Assembly (NCBI RefSeq): GCF_900142785.1
Contig: NZ_FRCD01000001.1
Span: 372,001 to 436,000, forward strand
Length of the DNA: 64,000 bases
Direction: 5' to 3'
From: Chryseobacterium carnipullorum
Lineage (GTDB): Bacteria > Bacteroidota > Bacteroidia > Flavobacteriales > Weeksellaceae
Part shown: positions 55,795 to 64,000 of the stretch, in pieces
Layout: each line of letters starts with the position of its first letter
Numbering within the stretch: the stretch's first letter is position 1
Notes under the pieces: generated by a model
What the model was told of the DNA's origin: nothing
The model's input: the letters and a program-made list of their open reading frames with translations, nothing else
Databases searched by the model: none
Program-made: the position numbers and the translations under genes

Positions 55795-56907
55795 TCAGTC
55801 CATCTCCTTTAATGTAATATTTTTAGATATTTTGTAGCTCTTTTTCTTTTTGTCAGGCTTTTCTTCTTCTCCAAGCAGTTTACCCCAAGGTTTTAGACCT
55901 TCCACTCTTTCAAAAATAATTTTAATAATCGCAATGGCCGGAATACAGAGAAACATTCCTGCAATTCCCCACAAATGTTCACCTAAAATAATTCCTATAA
56001 AAGAAAATAAGGCATTGATCTTTACTTTTGAACCTACTACAAATGGAAGGACAATATTTCCGTCGATAACATGAATCGCAATATAGCCAATAGCTACGTA
56101 AACACAGGTAGAAGGTGTTCCCGTGGCAAAGGCGATAAAACATGAAATTAAAAGAGAAATACAGATTCCAAGATAAGGAATCACATTCAATAAACCCGTC
56201 AGCACCGCAAGAAGTATAGCATATTTCACCCCTAAAATAGTAAGGAGAATAGAGCACAGAATGGAAACAATAAGAACCTGCAGGCAAAGTCCGAAAATAT
56301 ATTTCTTGGTCATTACTCGGATCTCAGTAACCACTTCCTGTACGCTGGCTTTGTGCTTCTCGTTAAAGACCGTTACAATAAAATTGTTAAGGATTCTTCT
56401 GTAATTTAAAATAAAGATAAAAAACAGGGTGAAAAAAACAATGAAGCCAAATCCACTGGAAAATATTCCAAAAGTAAAGCCCAGGATGACTCCTGAAGAA
56501 GACAATAATTTATTCAGTCCCTGATTAATGTAATCAAGCTGTTCGTTAATTTTAACATTGAATGTTTTCGAGATCCAGTGCTGCAGATTATTGAAAACAG
56601 TCGTCATCTGATCCCTGAGATGGGGCAGATCTTTACTGAAATCAGAAAGCTGCGATCCGAAAAAATAAATGATTCCGGCTAAAATAGCCAGCATAACGAA
56701 AACCGAAGTCATCGTTGATATAGATCGTGGGAATCTTAACCTTCTTTCCATGAAAGTAGCAGCCGGAAGAAATAGCATAGCCATTAAGAAAGCTAAGAAG
56801 AAAGGGGCTAAAATGCTTTGCCCAAGCGTGAGCAGATAACCCAGTCCGATAATGGAAATGATAACAAGGGTAAGCTTAACAAGGAAGGGAAGTCTAAGGA
56901 AATTCAT
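55795..56907 (-). CDS. AI-2E family transporter
   Basis: A 370-residue inner membrane protein with about eight helices and the family C-terminal region IGIILGEHLWGIAGMFLCIPAIAIIKIIF. Members export small molecules or move ions; the name comes from a disputed link to autoinducer-2. The end is basic (KPDKKKKSYK). It is a single gene. The 320 bp to its 5' side (56908-57227) hold the lon terminator, a small A/T-rich hairpin (57127-57154) and nothing else I can identify. Confidence 0.88.
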   Translation of the reverse strand: MNFLRLPFLVKLTLVIISIIGLGYLLTLGQSILAPFFLAFLMAMLFLPAATFMERRLRFPRSISTMTSVFVMLAILAGIIYFFGSQLSDFSKDLPHLRDQMTTVFNNLQHWISKTFNVKINEQLDYINQGLNKLLSSSGVILGFTFGIFSSGFGFIVFFTLFFIFILNYRRILNNFIVTVFNEKHKASVQEVVTEIRVMTKKYIFGLCLQVLIVSILCSILLTILGVKYAILLAVLTGLLNVIPYLGICISLLISCFIAFATGTPSTCVYVAIGYIAIHVIDGNIVLPFVVGSKVKINALFSFIGIILGEHLWGIAGMFLCIPAIAIIKIIFERVEGLKPWGKLLGEEEKPDKKKKSYKISKNITLKEMD

Positions 56908-57170
56908 AATTTTTCAAATCTGTAGGATAAAAATAAGAAAACGCATCTAATTTATGGACTGTTTTCGTTTAATTAACATAATTCTTTTTTTAATAGAAGA
57001 TCTTTAAACAAGGCCGTGTGGTACGTCTTTATCTAAAACGATCTCAGCTATTTGTCATCTTGGATTTTTCATAAAATTTAGGTCCTTTTACTGCGGACAC
57101 TGTATTGAACTTAAAAATGTGCCAAACATCAAAATTTTTGCATCTTTTTTGATGGAATCCAATATAATAA

Positions 57171-57201
57171 AAAACGCATCCCAGAATCTGAGACGCGTTT
57201 T
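57171..57201 (-). terminator. Intrinsic terminator of lon
   Basis: The stem 57171-57185 with 57187-57201 (outer AAAACGC/GCGTTTT, inner part with two G-T or mismatched pairs) is followed by T's on the minus strand. Confidence 0.75.
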
Positions 57202-57227
57202 CTTATTGAGAGTTGATATGTTCTGAA

Positions 57228-59633
57228 TTATTTTTCGATGGCTACATCGATCACCTCTTCCATTCTGTTCACATAATGGACAGTCAGATTTTTAAGATAA
57301 TCCTTCTTGATTTCCTCTACATCTTTTCTGTTCGCTTCACACAGAATAACCTCTTTGATACCAGCTCGTGTAGCAGCAAGAAGTTTTTCTTTAATTCCTC
57401 CTACAGGAAGTACTTTTCCTCTTAATGTTATTTCTCCTGTCATTGCAAGGTGAGGTCTTACTTTCTTGTTCTTGAATGAAGACACCATTGAAGTCAGCAT
57501 AGCAATACCCGCAGACGGTCCGTCTTTCGGTGTTGCCCCTTCCGGAACGTGAACGTGGATGTTTTTCTTGTCCAGATCTTCCTGAGCTATTCCAAGATCA
57601 TCATGTCTGGCTTTGATATATTCCAAAGCAATAGTAGCGGACTCTTTCATTACCGTACCCAAGTTTCCGGTCATGGTAAGACTTCCTTTTCCGTTGCTTA
57701 AAATACTTTCGATGTATAAAATGTCTCCTCCAACGCTTGTCCACGCTAAACCTGTCACGACACCCGGTACACCAGTGATCTCAGACAGACTTTTCGGTCT
57801 TGGAACCCCAAGAATCTCGTCTACTTTCTCAATGGTAATCTTTGGGTCGTACTCTTTTACAAGAGCAGTCTGAAGGGCAACCCATCTTGCAATGGCAGCA
57901 ATTCTTTTTTCTAAAGTTCTTACCCCGCTTTCCGAAGTGTGTGCTTCAATAATATGTTTAAGCTCAGGATTTCCAAGTTTGAATGATTTGGCATCCAATC
58001 CGTTTTCTTCCTGTTGTTTTTTTATTAAATGTCTTTTCGCAATTTCCGTTTTTTCCTCCATCGTATAGCCTGCAATCTGGATGATCTCCGTTCTGTCTAA
58101 AAGCGGTGTCTGGATTGTGGATAAAGAATTGGCAGTCGCGATAAACATGACTTTGGATAAGTCATAACCCATTTCTAAGAAGTTATCATAGAAAGATTTA
58201 TTCTGTTCAGGATCAAGAACTTCAAGAAGTGCTGAGCTCGGATCACCGTGAAGTCCCTGTGCAATTTTATCAATTTCATCAAGAACAATTACCGGGTTGG
58301 AAGTGCCTGATTTTTTGATTGTTTGCAGAATTCTTCCCGCCATCGCTCCAATGTATGTTTTTCTATGTCCGCGGATCTCACTTTCGTCATGAAGTCCACC
58401 CAGAGATAACCTTACATATTTTCTTCCCAGCGCATCAGCCACAGATTTCCCCAAAGAGGTTTTTCCTACTCCCGGAGGTCCTACTAGCAATAGAATTGGA
58501 GACTTCATGTTGTTTTTCAATTTTAAAACCGCCATGTGCTCCAGAATTCTTTTCTTAATATCTTCAAGTCCAAAATGAGCTTTATCTAAGATCTTTTCAG
58601 CTTTAGCAATATCAAAAACATCTTTTGTATAGGTTTCCCATGGAAGATCTGTAAAGAAGTCAAGATAATTTCTCTGTACGTTGTAATCAGGAGAGTTCGG
58701 ATTCTGACGCTGCAGTCTGTTGATCTCCTTCTGGAAATGGTCTTCCACTTCCTGATTCCATTTTTTTCTACTTGCTTTATCGATAAGTTCTTCCACATCA
58801 CTTTCAGGACCACCGCCAAGCTCATCCTGAATGGTTCTGATCTGTTGATTCAGAAAATATTCTCTCTGCTGCTTGTCAAGGTCTTTTGAAGTTTTCTGAT
58901 GGATCTGATTTCTTAATTCCAGTTTTCTGAAATCTTCGTGCATCATCTCATAACACTTATTCGCCCTTTCTAGCAGACTTTTTTCTTCGAGAAGTTTTTG
59001 CTTTTCTATCGATGGGAAATTGGAGTTGGTGCAGATGAAGTTCAGAAGATCATCATTGTTCGTAATATTCTTGATCGCAAAATTGGCCGCATTTGGAATA
59101 TTCGGATCCAGTTCAATAATCTTTAGGGCCAGATCTTTTATATTTTCAAGCAGCGCATCATATTCTTCCTTGTTTTTCGGACGGGTATCTTTTAGTTTTG
59201 TGATTTCCGCTTTAAAATAAGGTTTGCTTTCTACAATCTTTCTGATCTTAAATCTGTGGAACCCTTTGGTAATAGCAGTGATGTTTCCTTCAGGAAGTTT
59301 TATAATTTTTATGATTTTGGCTAGTGTGCCGGTGGAGTACATGTCTTTTTCACCAGGCTGCTCCAGTTCTGAGTTTTTCTGGCTTACGATTCCGATGAAA
59401 TCACCGTTTTTCTGTGCTTCTTCCAAAAGCTGTATCGATGTTTTTCTTCCCGCAGTAATTGGAATTACCACGTTGGGAAACATGACCATATTTCTTACAG
59501 GAAGGATAGGGAATATTTTTTGTTCGGAATTTTTATCAGTCTCCGAGAAGTCTGAAAGATTGATCTCTTCTGCAACAATGTCAAACCCATCGCTGATCAT
59601 TTCCTCTAAACTAATATCTTCAAATTCTGTCAT
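57228..59633 (-). CDS. lon: ATP-dependent protease Lon
   Basis: Lon removes damaged and regulatory proteins. The 801-residue protein has the N-terminal substrate domain (about 40-240), AAA+ module with Walker [10 protein letters not shown] and Walker [10 protein letters not shown], and the C-terminal peptidase with catalytic Ser707 in PKDGPSAG and Lys in [10 protein letters not shown]. The start at 59633 is [12 protein letters not shown] palindrome (59644-59658) lies directly upstream and may control it. Confidence 0.97.
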   Translation of the reverse strand: MTEFEDISLEEMISDGFDIVAEEINLSDFSETDKNSEQKIFPILPVRNMVMFPNVVIPITAGRKTSIQLLEEAQKNGDFIGIVSQKNSELEQPGEKDMYSTGTLAKIIKIIKLPEGNITAITKGFHRFKIRKIVESKPYFKAEITKLKDTRPKNKEEYDALLENIKDLALKIIELDPNIPNAANFAIKNITNNDDLLNFICTNSNFPSIEKQKLLEEKSLLERANKCYEMMHEDFRKLELRNQIHQKTSKDLDKQQREYFLNQQIRTIQDELGGGPESDVEELIDKASRKKWNQEVEDHFQKEINRLQRQNPNSPDYNVQRNYLDFFTDLPWETYTKDVFDIAKAEKILDKAHFGLEDIKKRILEHMAVLKLKNNMKSPILLLVGPPGVGKTSLGKSVADALGRKYVRLSLGGLHDESEIRGHRKTYIGAMAGRILQTIKKSGTSNPVIVLDEIDKIAQGLHGDPSSALLEVLDPEQNKSFYDNFLEMGYDLSKVMFIATANSLSTIQTPLLDRTEIIQIAGYTMEEKTEIAKRHLIKKQQEENGLDAKSFKLGNPELKHIIEAHTSESGVRTLEKRIAAIARWVALQTALVKEYDPKITIEKVDEILGVPRPKSLSEITGVPGVVTGLAWTSVGGDILYIESILSNGKGSLTMTGNLGTVMKESATIALEYIKARHDDLGIAQEDLDKKNIHVHVPEGATPKDGPSAGIAMLTSMVSSFKNKKVRPHLAMTGEITLRGKVLPVGGIKEKLLAATRAGIKEVILCEANRKDVEEIKKDYLKNLTVHYVNRMEEVIDVAIEK

Positions 59634-59643
59634 AGTTAATCAA

Positions 59644-59658
59644 ATGACAAATTGTCAT
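59644..59658. promoter_or_regulatory. Palindrome immediately upstream of lon
   Basis: ATGACAA, one base, TTGTCAT, perfect seven-base arms. The site ends 10 bases from the lon start codon, on its 5' side, so a bound regulator or an RNA hairpin could block lon expression. No database link is claimed. Confidence 0.5.
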
Positions 59659-59893
59659 CTTCGTTTTAAATCGTTAAAATGATATTTTACAATATGCGCT
59701 GAAAACGTGCAGCGTATTATACTTCTCTATAATGCACAATACCTATGCCATTTGTTTTTTGCTAAAAAATATGGTCAAAATTTCCTTTTTTCAACAATCT
59801 TTCATTTTAAAAATTAAAATAAAGGACTTCTGCTTCTCTAATTTCTTAAAAATGTGTATTTTCGCAAACTGATAAAAAACTATAATATATAAA

Positions 59894-62047
59894 ATGGCAA
59901 TTTTAGGACAGATTAGGAGTAAGCCTTGGCTTTTGATGGGAGTGATAGCATTGGCGCTTTTAGCGTTTCTGGTAAACCCTGATAGCATCGACAAGGTTTT
60001 TGGGAAAAATCCTGACGTTTTAGGAAAAGTAAACGGTGAGAAAGTCACCCGCGAAGAGTTCAATGATCAGCTTTTCGTACTGCAACAGCAGGCTGAACAA
60101 CAAGGCCGTCCAAAAACGGGACTTGAAGAGCAGGCTTGGCAGTTACTTGTACAATCTAAACTTATCAAGCAACAGTTTGAGAAATTGGGCTTTGAGATGA
60201 CTGACGACTATTTCTGGAATCAGATCCAGTATGATCAGATGTTTGCCCAACAACAACAGTTCTTTGACGAGAAAGGTAATTTTAAAACTCAAGAACTTAA
60301 AAAAGAGATTGAAACATTAAAAAGCACCAATCCGGAAGGTTACAACCAATGGTTGAAAACCAGAAAAACCGTTGAGTACAGACTCATGGCGAGACAGGTG
60401 TTTACTAATATTTCAGCAGGTATTACGACTGGTAAGAAAGAAGCTGAAGAGCTTATGAAACAGAGAGACCAGTTAGCAGACATCGATTTTGTAAAGATTG
60501 ATTACGCAGCATACCTTCAGAAAACGAAAATCAACGTTACTACGGCAGACCTTGATAACTATATCAAACAACACCCGGTAATGTTTAAAGCTGAACCTAG
60601 CAGAAATATTGGAGTTGTATATTTCCCTTCTAAACCTAGCCCTGCAGATGATGCAGCAGCTCAGAAGGAAATCAATAAACTTTTCGCTGGAGGTACAGAT
60701 GCAAGCGGAGGAACTGAAAACTTCCAGAATACGAAAAATGACTCTATGTTTGTAATGGCCAATTCTGATATGCCTTTTAACAATCAGTATTCAAAGCCTA
60801 ACCAATTGCCTCAGGCTATCCAGGGACAGATCACATCTGCCGCGATAGGACAAACTTTTGGACCTTACAAAGAGCAAAACTTCTATGTAGTTTCAAAACT
60901 TTTGGATAAAAAGACTTCGGACTCTACTTTGTCAAGACACATCCTGATTGCTTTCAAAGGAAGTCCTGCAGGAGAAGGAGTAACAAGATCCAAGGAGCAG
61001 GCAAAGAAATTAGCAGACTCTATTGGAGCTATTGTAAAAGCCAATCCAGGTAAATTTACAGAGTTTATTAAACTTTCTAATGATCCAAGTTCTGCAGCAC
61101 AAGGAGGAAGCTTAGGATGGACAACTCCTGAAACGCCTTTCGTTCCGGAATTCCTTACTTATTTAGCCAACAACCCTAAAGGAGCTACTGGTGTGGTAGA
61201 AACCCAGTTTGGATACCATATCATCAATATTGAAGATAAAAAAGCAGGGTCAATGAGCTATAAAGTAGCTAACCTTGTAAAAGAAGTGAAGCCTTCAGAT
61301 GCTACGGAAGCAGAATCTGATAAAAAAGCAAGAAGATTTATTCAGCAGGTTCAGGGGAAATCTTTCAACGATTTCGTGAATATTGCTAAAAAAGGAAACT
61401 ATCAGTTCTCTAATCCTAAAGCTGCCAAAAGATTTGACGGACAGATTCAGGGACTTGGTACAGATAAAGATGGAGAAATCTTAGCCTGGGCGTTCAATAA
61501 GAAAACCAATAAGGGAGATACTGAATTCTTTACTGTAGAAGGTACAGGAGATAAAATTGTAGCCTACCTTAACGGAAAACAGGACGCAGGTCTTGCAGAT
61601 GCAGAATCCGTAAGAGATCAGATAGAAGCGATTGTTAAAAACAAACTGGCAGCGAAACAGATTGCTGAGAAAATTGCAGGAGCTAAAGCTTCAAGCCTAG
61701 ATCAGATTGCTAAAATGTTTGCTTCAACAAAGCAGGCGGCGCAAGTAAATATGCTTAACCCTTCAGTAGCGGGTTCTATGGAACCTAAAGTGGCTGGTGC
61801 GGCTTTCGGTGTTGCAAAAGGTAAACTTTCTAACCCTATCGAAGGTGGGACGGGAGTTTATGTACTGATCAAAAAATCAGAAACAATCAACAAACAGCCA
61901 GGTGATCTTAAGCAGTTCACAGAATCTATCAGTCAGAGAAATGCAGGAATGTTCGGACAGGCTTGGATGAAGAGCCTTCAGGATAATGCAGATATCAAAG
62001 ATTATAGAATCGAGATCTGGAACAAGGTTGGAAACCAACAACAGTAA
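59894..62047 (+). CDS. PpiD/SurA-like peptidyl-prolyl isomerase
   Basis: An envelope foldase that isomerises proline bonds in exported proteins. The 717-residue protein has an N-terminal membrane anchor (about 12-30, LMGVIALALLAFLV), a SurA_N-type chaperone region (about 40-240) and a parvulin domain (about 345-450; SRHILIAFKG, GGSLGWTTPE, ETQFGYHIINIED), then a second, weaker parvulin-like region (about 540-660). A near-consensus -7 box TATTTTCG (59857-59864) precedes it. It is followed by a terminator at 62071. Confidence 0.9.
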   Translation: MAILGQIRSKPWLLMGVIALALLAFLVNPDSIDKVFGKNPDVLGKVNGEKVTREEFNDQLFVLQQQAEQQGRPKTGLEEQAWQLLVQSKLIKQQFEKLGFEMTDDYFWNQIQYDQMFAQQQQFFDEKGNFKTQELKKEIETLKSTNPEGYNQWLKTRKTVEYRLMARQVFTNISAGITTGKKEAEELMKQRDQLADIDFVKIDYAAYLQKTKINVTTADLDNYIKQHPVMFKAEPSRNIGVVYFPSKPSPADDAAAQKEINKLFAGGTDASGGTENFQNTKNDSMFVMANSDMPFNNQYSKPNQLPQAIQGQITSAAIGQTFGPYKEQNFYVVSKLLDKKTSDSTLSRHILIAFKGSPAGEGVTRSKEQAKKLADSIGAIVKANPGKFTEFIKLSNDPSSAAQGGSLGWTTPETPFVPEFLTYLANNPKGATGVVETQFGYHIINIEDKKAGSMSYKVANLVKEVKPSDATEAESDKKARRFIQQVQGKSFNDFVNIAKKGNYQFSNPKAAKRFDGQIQGLGTDKDGEILAWAFNKKTNKGDTEFFTVEGTGDKIVAYLNGKQDAGLADAESVRDQIEAIVKNKLAAKQIAEKIAGAKASSLDQIAKMFASTKQAAQVNMLNPSVAGSMEPKVAGAAFGVAKGKLSNPIEGGTGVYVLIKKSETINKQPGDLKQFTESISQRNAGMFGQAWMKSLQDNADIKDYRIEIWNKVGNQQQ

Positions 62048-62070
62048 GAAATTAATTTTTACAGATATAA

Positions 62071-62099
62071 AAGCGGCAGATTTTTCTGCCGCTTTTTTT
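62071..62099 (+). terminator. Intrinsic terminator of PpiD-like gene
   Basis: The 9-bp stem AGCGGCAGA/TCTGCCGCT (62072-62080 with 62085-62093) plus seven T. Confidence 0.85.
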
Positions 62100-62145
62100 G
62101 TATTTAACGCAGAACAATAAAGAAAAAGATTAATTTAAAATGTGT

Positions 62146-62153
62146 TATATTTG
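62146..62153 (+). promoter_or_regulatory. -7 promoter box of the MCE gene
   Basis: TATATTTG, 22 bases before the GTG start at 62176; no clear -33 TTG. Confidence 0.5.
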
Positions 62154-62175
62154 CTCATTAGAAAAAATTTAGCAA

Positions 62176-63126
62176 GTGAAGTTCAGTAAAGAATTAAAAG
62201 CTGGTGTGATCGCACTTCTGGCTATTGTAGGCTTTGTAGTGTTGTTTCAATTTATGAAAGGCAGAAGTCTTTTCACTACCGATAATATATTTTACGCAAA
62301 ATACGATAATGTGGAAGGTCTGGCTCAGTCTTCTGCAGTTTCCATTAATGGTCTGAAAGTAGGGCAGGTTGATAAGATTATCCCAAGGACGGCCAAAGAC
62401 GGAAAGATCAGTTTTGTTGTGAAAATAACGGTAGATGACAAGTTCGAGTTTTCCAAAAATTCAACCCTTGAAATCTTTGAACCTGGATTGATGTCCGGCA
62501 AAGAAATGAGGGTAAATCTTATGTACGGTGGCCAGACTGCAAAGGATGGCGATACGCTGCAGGGAGCTTTCAAACTCGGAACACTGGGAAGCCTTTCTTC
62601 TCAGGTAGGACCGGTGAAGGATCAGCTGCAAACAGTTTTACACCGTGTAGACTCTCTGATGGCTAATGCCAATCTATTGGTCGACGGTCAGAACAGAGCA
62701 GAGATCAAAGCATTACTATCCAATCTAAATAAGACCGTAGCTGCTTTGCAGACTACTGCAGGAAGCGTTAACAGTCTTGTAGGACATAACGACCCTAAAT
62801 TGCAGAAAGTACTGGATGATGCAAGTATTACCATGCAGAGTGGAAAAGTAACTTTGGATAAATACGGAAATCTTGCAGAAAGCATCGATACTAAAAAACT
62901 GAATGCAACAATATCAAATTTAGATGCTACCGTAGGAAAGCTTAATCAGGTGATTGCAGGAGTTGATAACGGACAAGGAAGCTTAGGGAAATTAATGAAG
63001 GATGAGCAACTTTACAATAATCTGAATTCTGCCTCTACCAATCTGAATTCATTGATTGAAGATATGAAAGCAAACCCTAAGAGGTATATTAATTTCTCAG
63101 TTTTCGGAAAGAACAATAAAGACTAA
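62176..63126 (+). CDS. mlaD: MlaD-family (MCE) lipid transport protein
   Basis: MCE proteins form hexameric rings in the periplasm that carry lipid between membranes, working with MlaE/MlaF (42771-44338 here). The 316-residue protein starts with GTG, has an N-terminal membrane anchor (about 10-28) and one MCE domain (about 38-115; YDNVEGLAQSSAVSINGLKVGQV, ISFVVKITVDDKF), then a long helical region of LN-rich repeats to about 300. It is followed after 7 bp by a membrane Fe-S oxidoreductase gene. Confidence 0.93.
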   Translation: MKFSKELKAGVIALLAIVGFVVLFQFMKGRSLFTTDNIFYAKYDNVEGLAQSSAVSINGLKVGQVDKIIPRTAKDGKISFVVKITVDDKFEFSKNSTLEIFEPGLMSGKEMRVNLMYGGQTAKDGDTLQGAFKLGTLGSLSSQVGPVKDQLQTVLHRVDSLMANANLLVDGQNRAEIKALLSNLNKTVAALQTTAGSVNSLVGHNDPKLQKVLDDASITMQSGKVTLDKYGNLAESIDTKKLNATISNLDATVGKLNQVIAGVDNGQGSLGKLMKDEQLYNNLNSASTNLNSLIEDMKANPKRYINFSVFGKNNKD

Positions 63127-63133
63127 TCACCTT

Positions 63134-64000
63134 ATGCAGTACATCGATAACATTATTTTTCTGATCTTATTAGTTGCTGGATTTGGGCTCTTTGCAAAAA
63201 GCCTGCAAAAGATTTACAGAAATATCAAGCTTGGAAGAGAGATCAACAGAAGCGACAGGAAAGCTGAGCGCTGGGAAACCATGGCCAGAGTGGCAATGGG
63301 CCAGAGCAAAATGGTAAAACGTCCTGTAGCAGGTGTTCTCCACCTTTTCGTATATGTTGGTTTTGTTATTATCAATATAGAATTGATAGAAATTATTGTG
63401 GATGGAATCTTTGGAACCCACAGATTCTTAGCTTCCGTTTTTGGACACGGTTTCTACAATTTCTTTACAGCAACATTGGAAGTACTGGCTCTTTTAGTAA
63501 TCATTGGAGTGGTTATTTTCTTTATCCGAAGAAACTTCTATGGCGTTAAAAGGCTTACCATGAAAGAACTTTTTGGCTGGCCTAAAAATGATGCCAACTG
63601 GATTCTGATCATAGAGTTTGCTCTGATGATGGCGTTCTTTAGCATGAATTCTGCGGATTATGTTCTGCAGATGAGAGGTATTCTTGCGGAACATGGAAGC
63701 TTTCCGATCAGCGAAATGACATTGGTTCCATTCTTAGAAATATTCAGTTTTGATAATGGGTTTTTAGTGTTTGTTGAAAGAAGTGCCTGGTGGTTCCACT
63801 TTGTAGGGATACTTTTCTTCATGAACTATCTTTATTACTCAAAACACCTTCATATCATTTTGGCATTTCCAAGCACCTGGTTGGCGAATCTTGATCAAAA
63901 AGGAAAATTCAATAATCTTGACTCTGTAACCAAAGAGATCAAACTGATGATGGACCCTAACGCTGACCCTTATGCCGCCCCGGCTGAAGGAGAAGCTGCG
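63134..64000 (+). CDS. Membrane (Fe-S)-binding oxidoreductase, N-terminal part (3' cut by window)
   Basis: The ATG at 63134 opens a frame that stays open to the last base (289 codons). The visible part is the membrane domain: about five helices, with segments such as MQYIDNIIFLILLVAGFGLF and HLFVYVGFVIINIELIEIIV and several His residues that could bind heme. It matches from memory the large HdrD/Fe-S oxidoreductase found after mlaD in flavobacteria, whose cysteine-rich ferredoxin domain would lie beyond the window. It is probably an electron-transfer protein. It starts 7 bp after mlaD. Confidence 0.8.
   Translation, partial: MQYIDNIIFLILLVAGFGLFAKSLQKIYRNIKLGREINRSDRKAERWETMARVAMGQSKMVKRPVAGVLHLFVYVGFVIINIELIEIIVDGIFGTHRFLASVFGHGFYNFFTATLEVLALLVIIGVVIFFIRRNFYGVKRLTMKELFGWPKNDANWILIIEFALMMAFFSMNSADYVLQMRGILAEHGSFPISEMTLVPFLEIFSFDNGFLVFVERSAWWFHFVGILFFMNYLYYSKHLHIILAFPSTWLANLDQKGKFNNLDSVTKEIKLMMDPNADPYAAPAEGEAA

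Noticed and set aside
1..64000. tRNA genes, CRISPR arrays, insertion sequences, prophage
   Set aside because: I looked for cloverleaf-like segments, regular spaced repeats and transposase or phage motifs and found none I could support.

Overview
The window looks like a piece of chromosome from a Flavobacteriales bacterium close to Chryseobacterium (Weeksellaceae). The support is low GC, A-rich ribosome binding sites, many promoters of the Bacteroidetes type (TTG, about 19 bases, TAnnTTTG), type IX secretion (T9SS) C-terminal sorting domains, and families such as DUF4835, DUF5687 and double-glycine 'bacteriocin-like' peptides. I saw no rRNA, tRNA, CRISPR array, transposase or phage gene.

Layout. 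1-6.4 kb: end of coaBC, a DUF4835 protein, recN, an ABC exporter pair and a Dyp peroxidase. 6.4-10.4 kb: a frameshifted bacteriocin-like peptide gene, divergent class II and class I fumarases, and a small membrane protein. 10.4-17.7 kb: an AraC regulator remnant, a secreted alpha-amylase split by a one-base frameshift, then a SAM riboswitch that precedes a TonB receptor and an APC amino-acid permease. 17.9-29.1 kb: prfA, two tandem secreted paralogs, an S9 peptidase and two very large tandem T9SS metallopeptidases. 29.2-32.4 kb: methylmalonyl-CoA mutase and an M28 peptidase.

32.4-37.4 kb is the most interesting region: an RNA/ribosome-repair operon. It encodes a basic protein of unknown function, RtcB RNA ligase, a nucleotidyltransferase-like protein, a zinc-ribbon protein, the release-factor homolog PrfH and a TPR protein. 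Upstream lies a separate leader with its own promoter, a 25-codon reading frame, two mutually exclusive base pairings and an intrinsic terminator, which is the layout of a translation-coupled attenuator. I infer that translation of the leader could report ribosome damage and switch on repair.

37.4-45.8 kb: an enolase-superfamily epimerase, two mini c-type cytochrome lipoproteins, meaB (partner of the mutase), envelope lipoproteins, an M48 protease, MlaE/MlaF lipid-transport subunits and a sugar-phosphate transferase. 46-50 kb: a minus-strand operon pgi, methyltransferase, folD, queE. 50-57 kb: a sigma factor with a membrane partner, TraB/GumN and DUF4349 proteins, an acyl-CoA dehydrogenase, DoxX, a second bacteriocin-like peptide and an AI-2E family transporter. 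57-64 kb: lon, a PpiD-like foldase, MlaD (MCE) and the start of a membrane Fe-S oxidoreductase.

Most of the window is ordinary housekeeping and envelope biology. The RtcB-PrfH locus with its leader and the SAM-riboswitch transport operon are the parts most worth following up.
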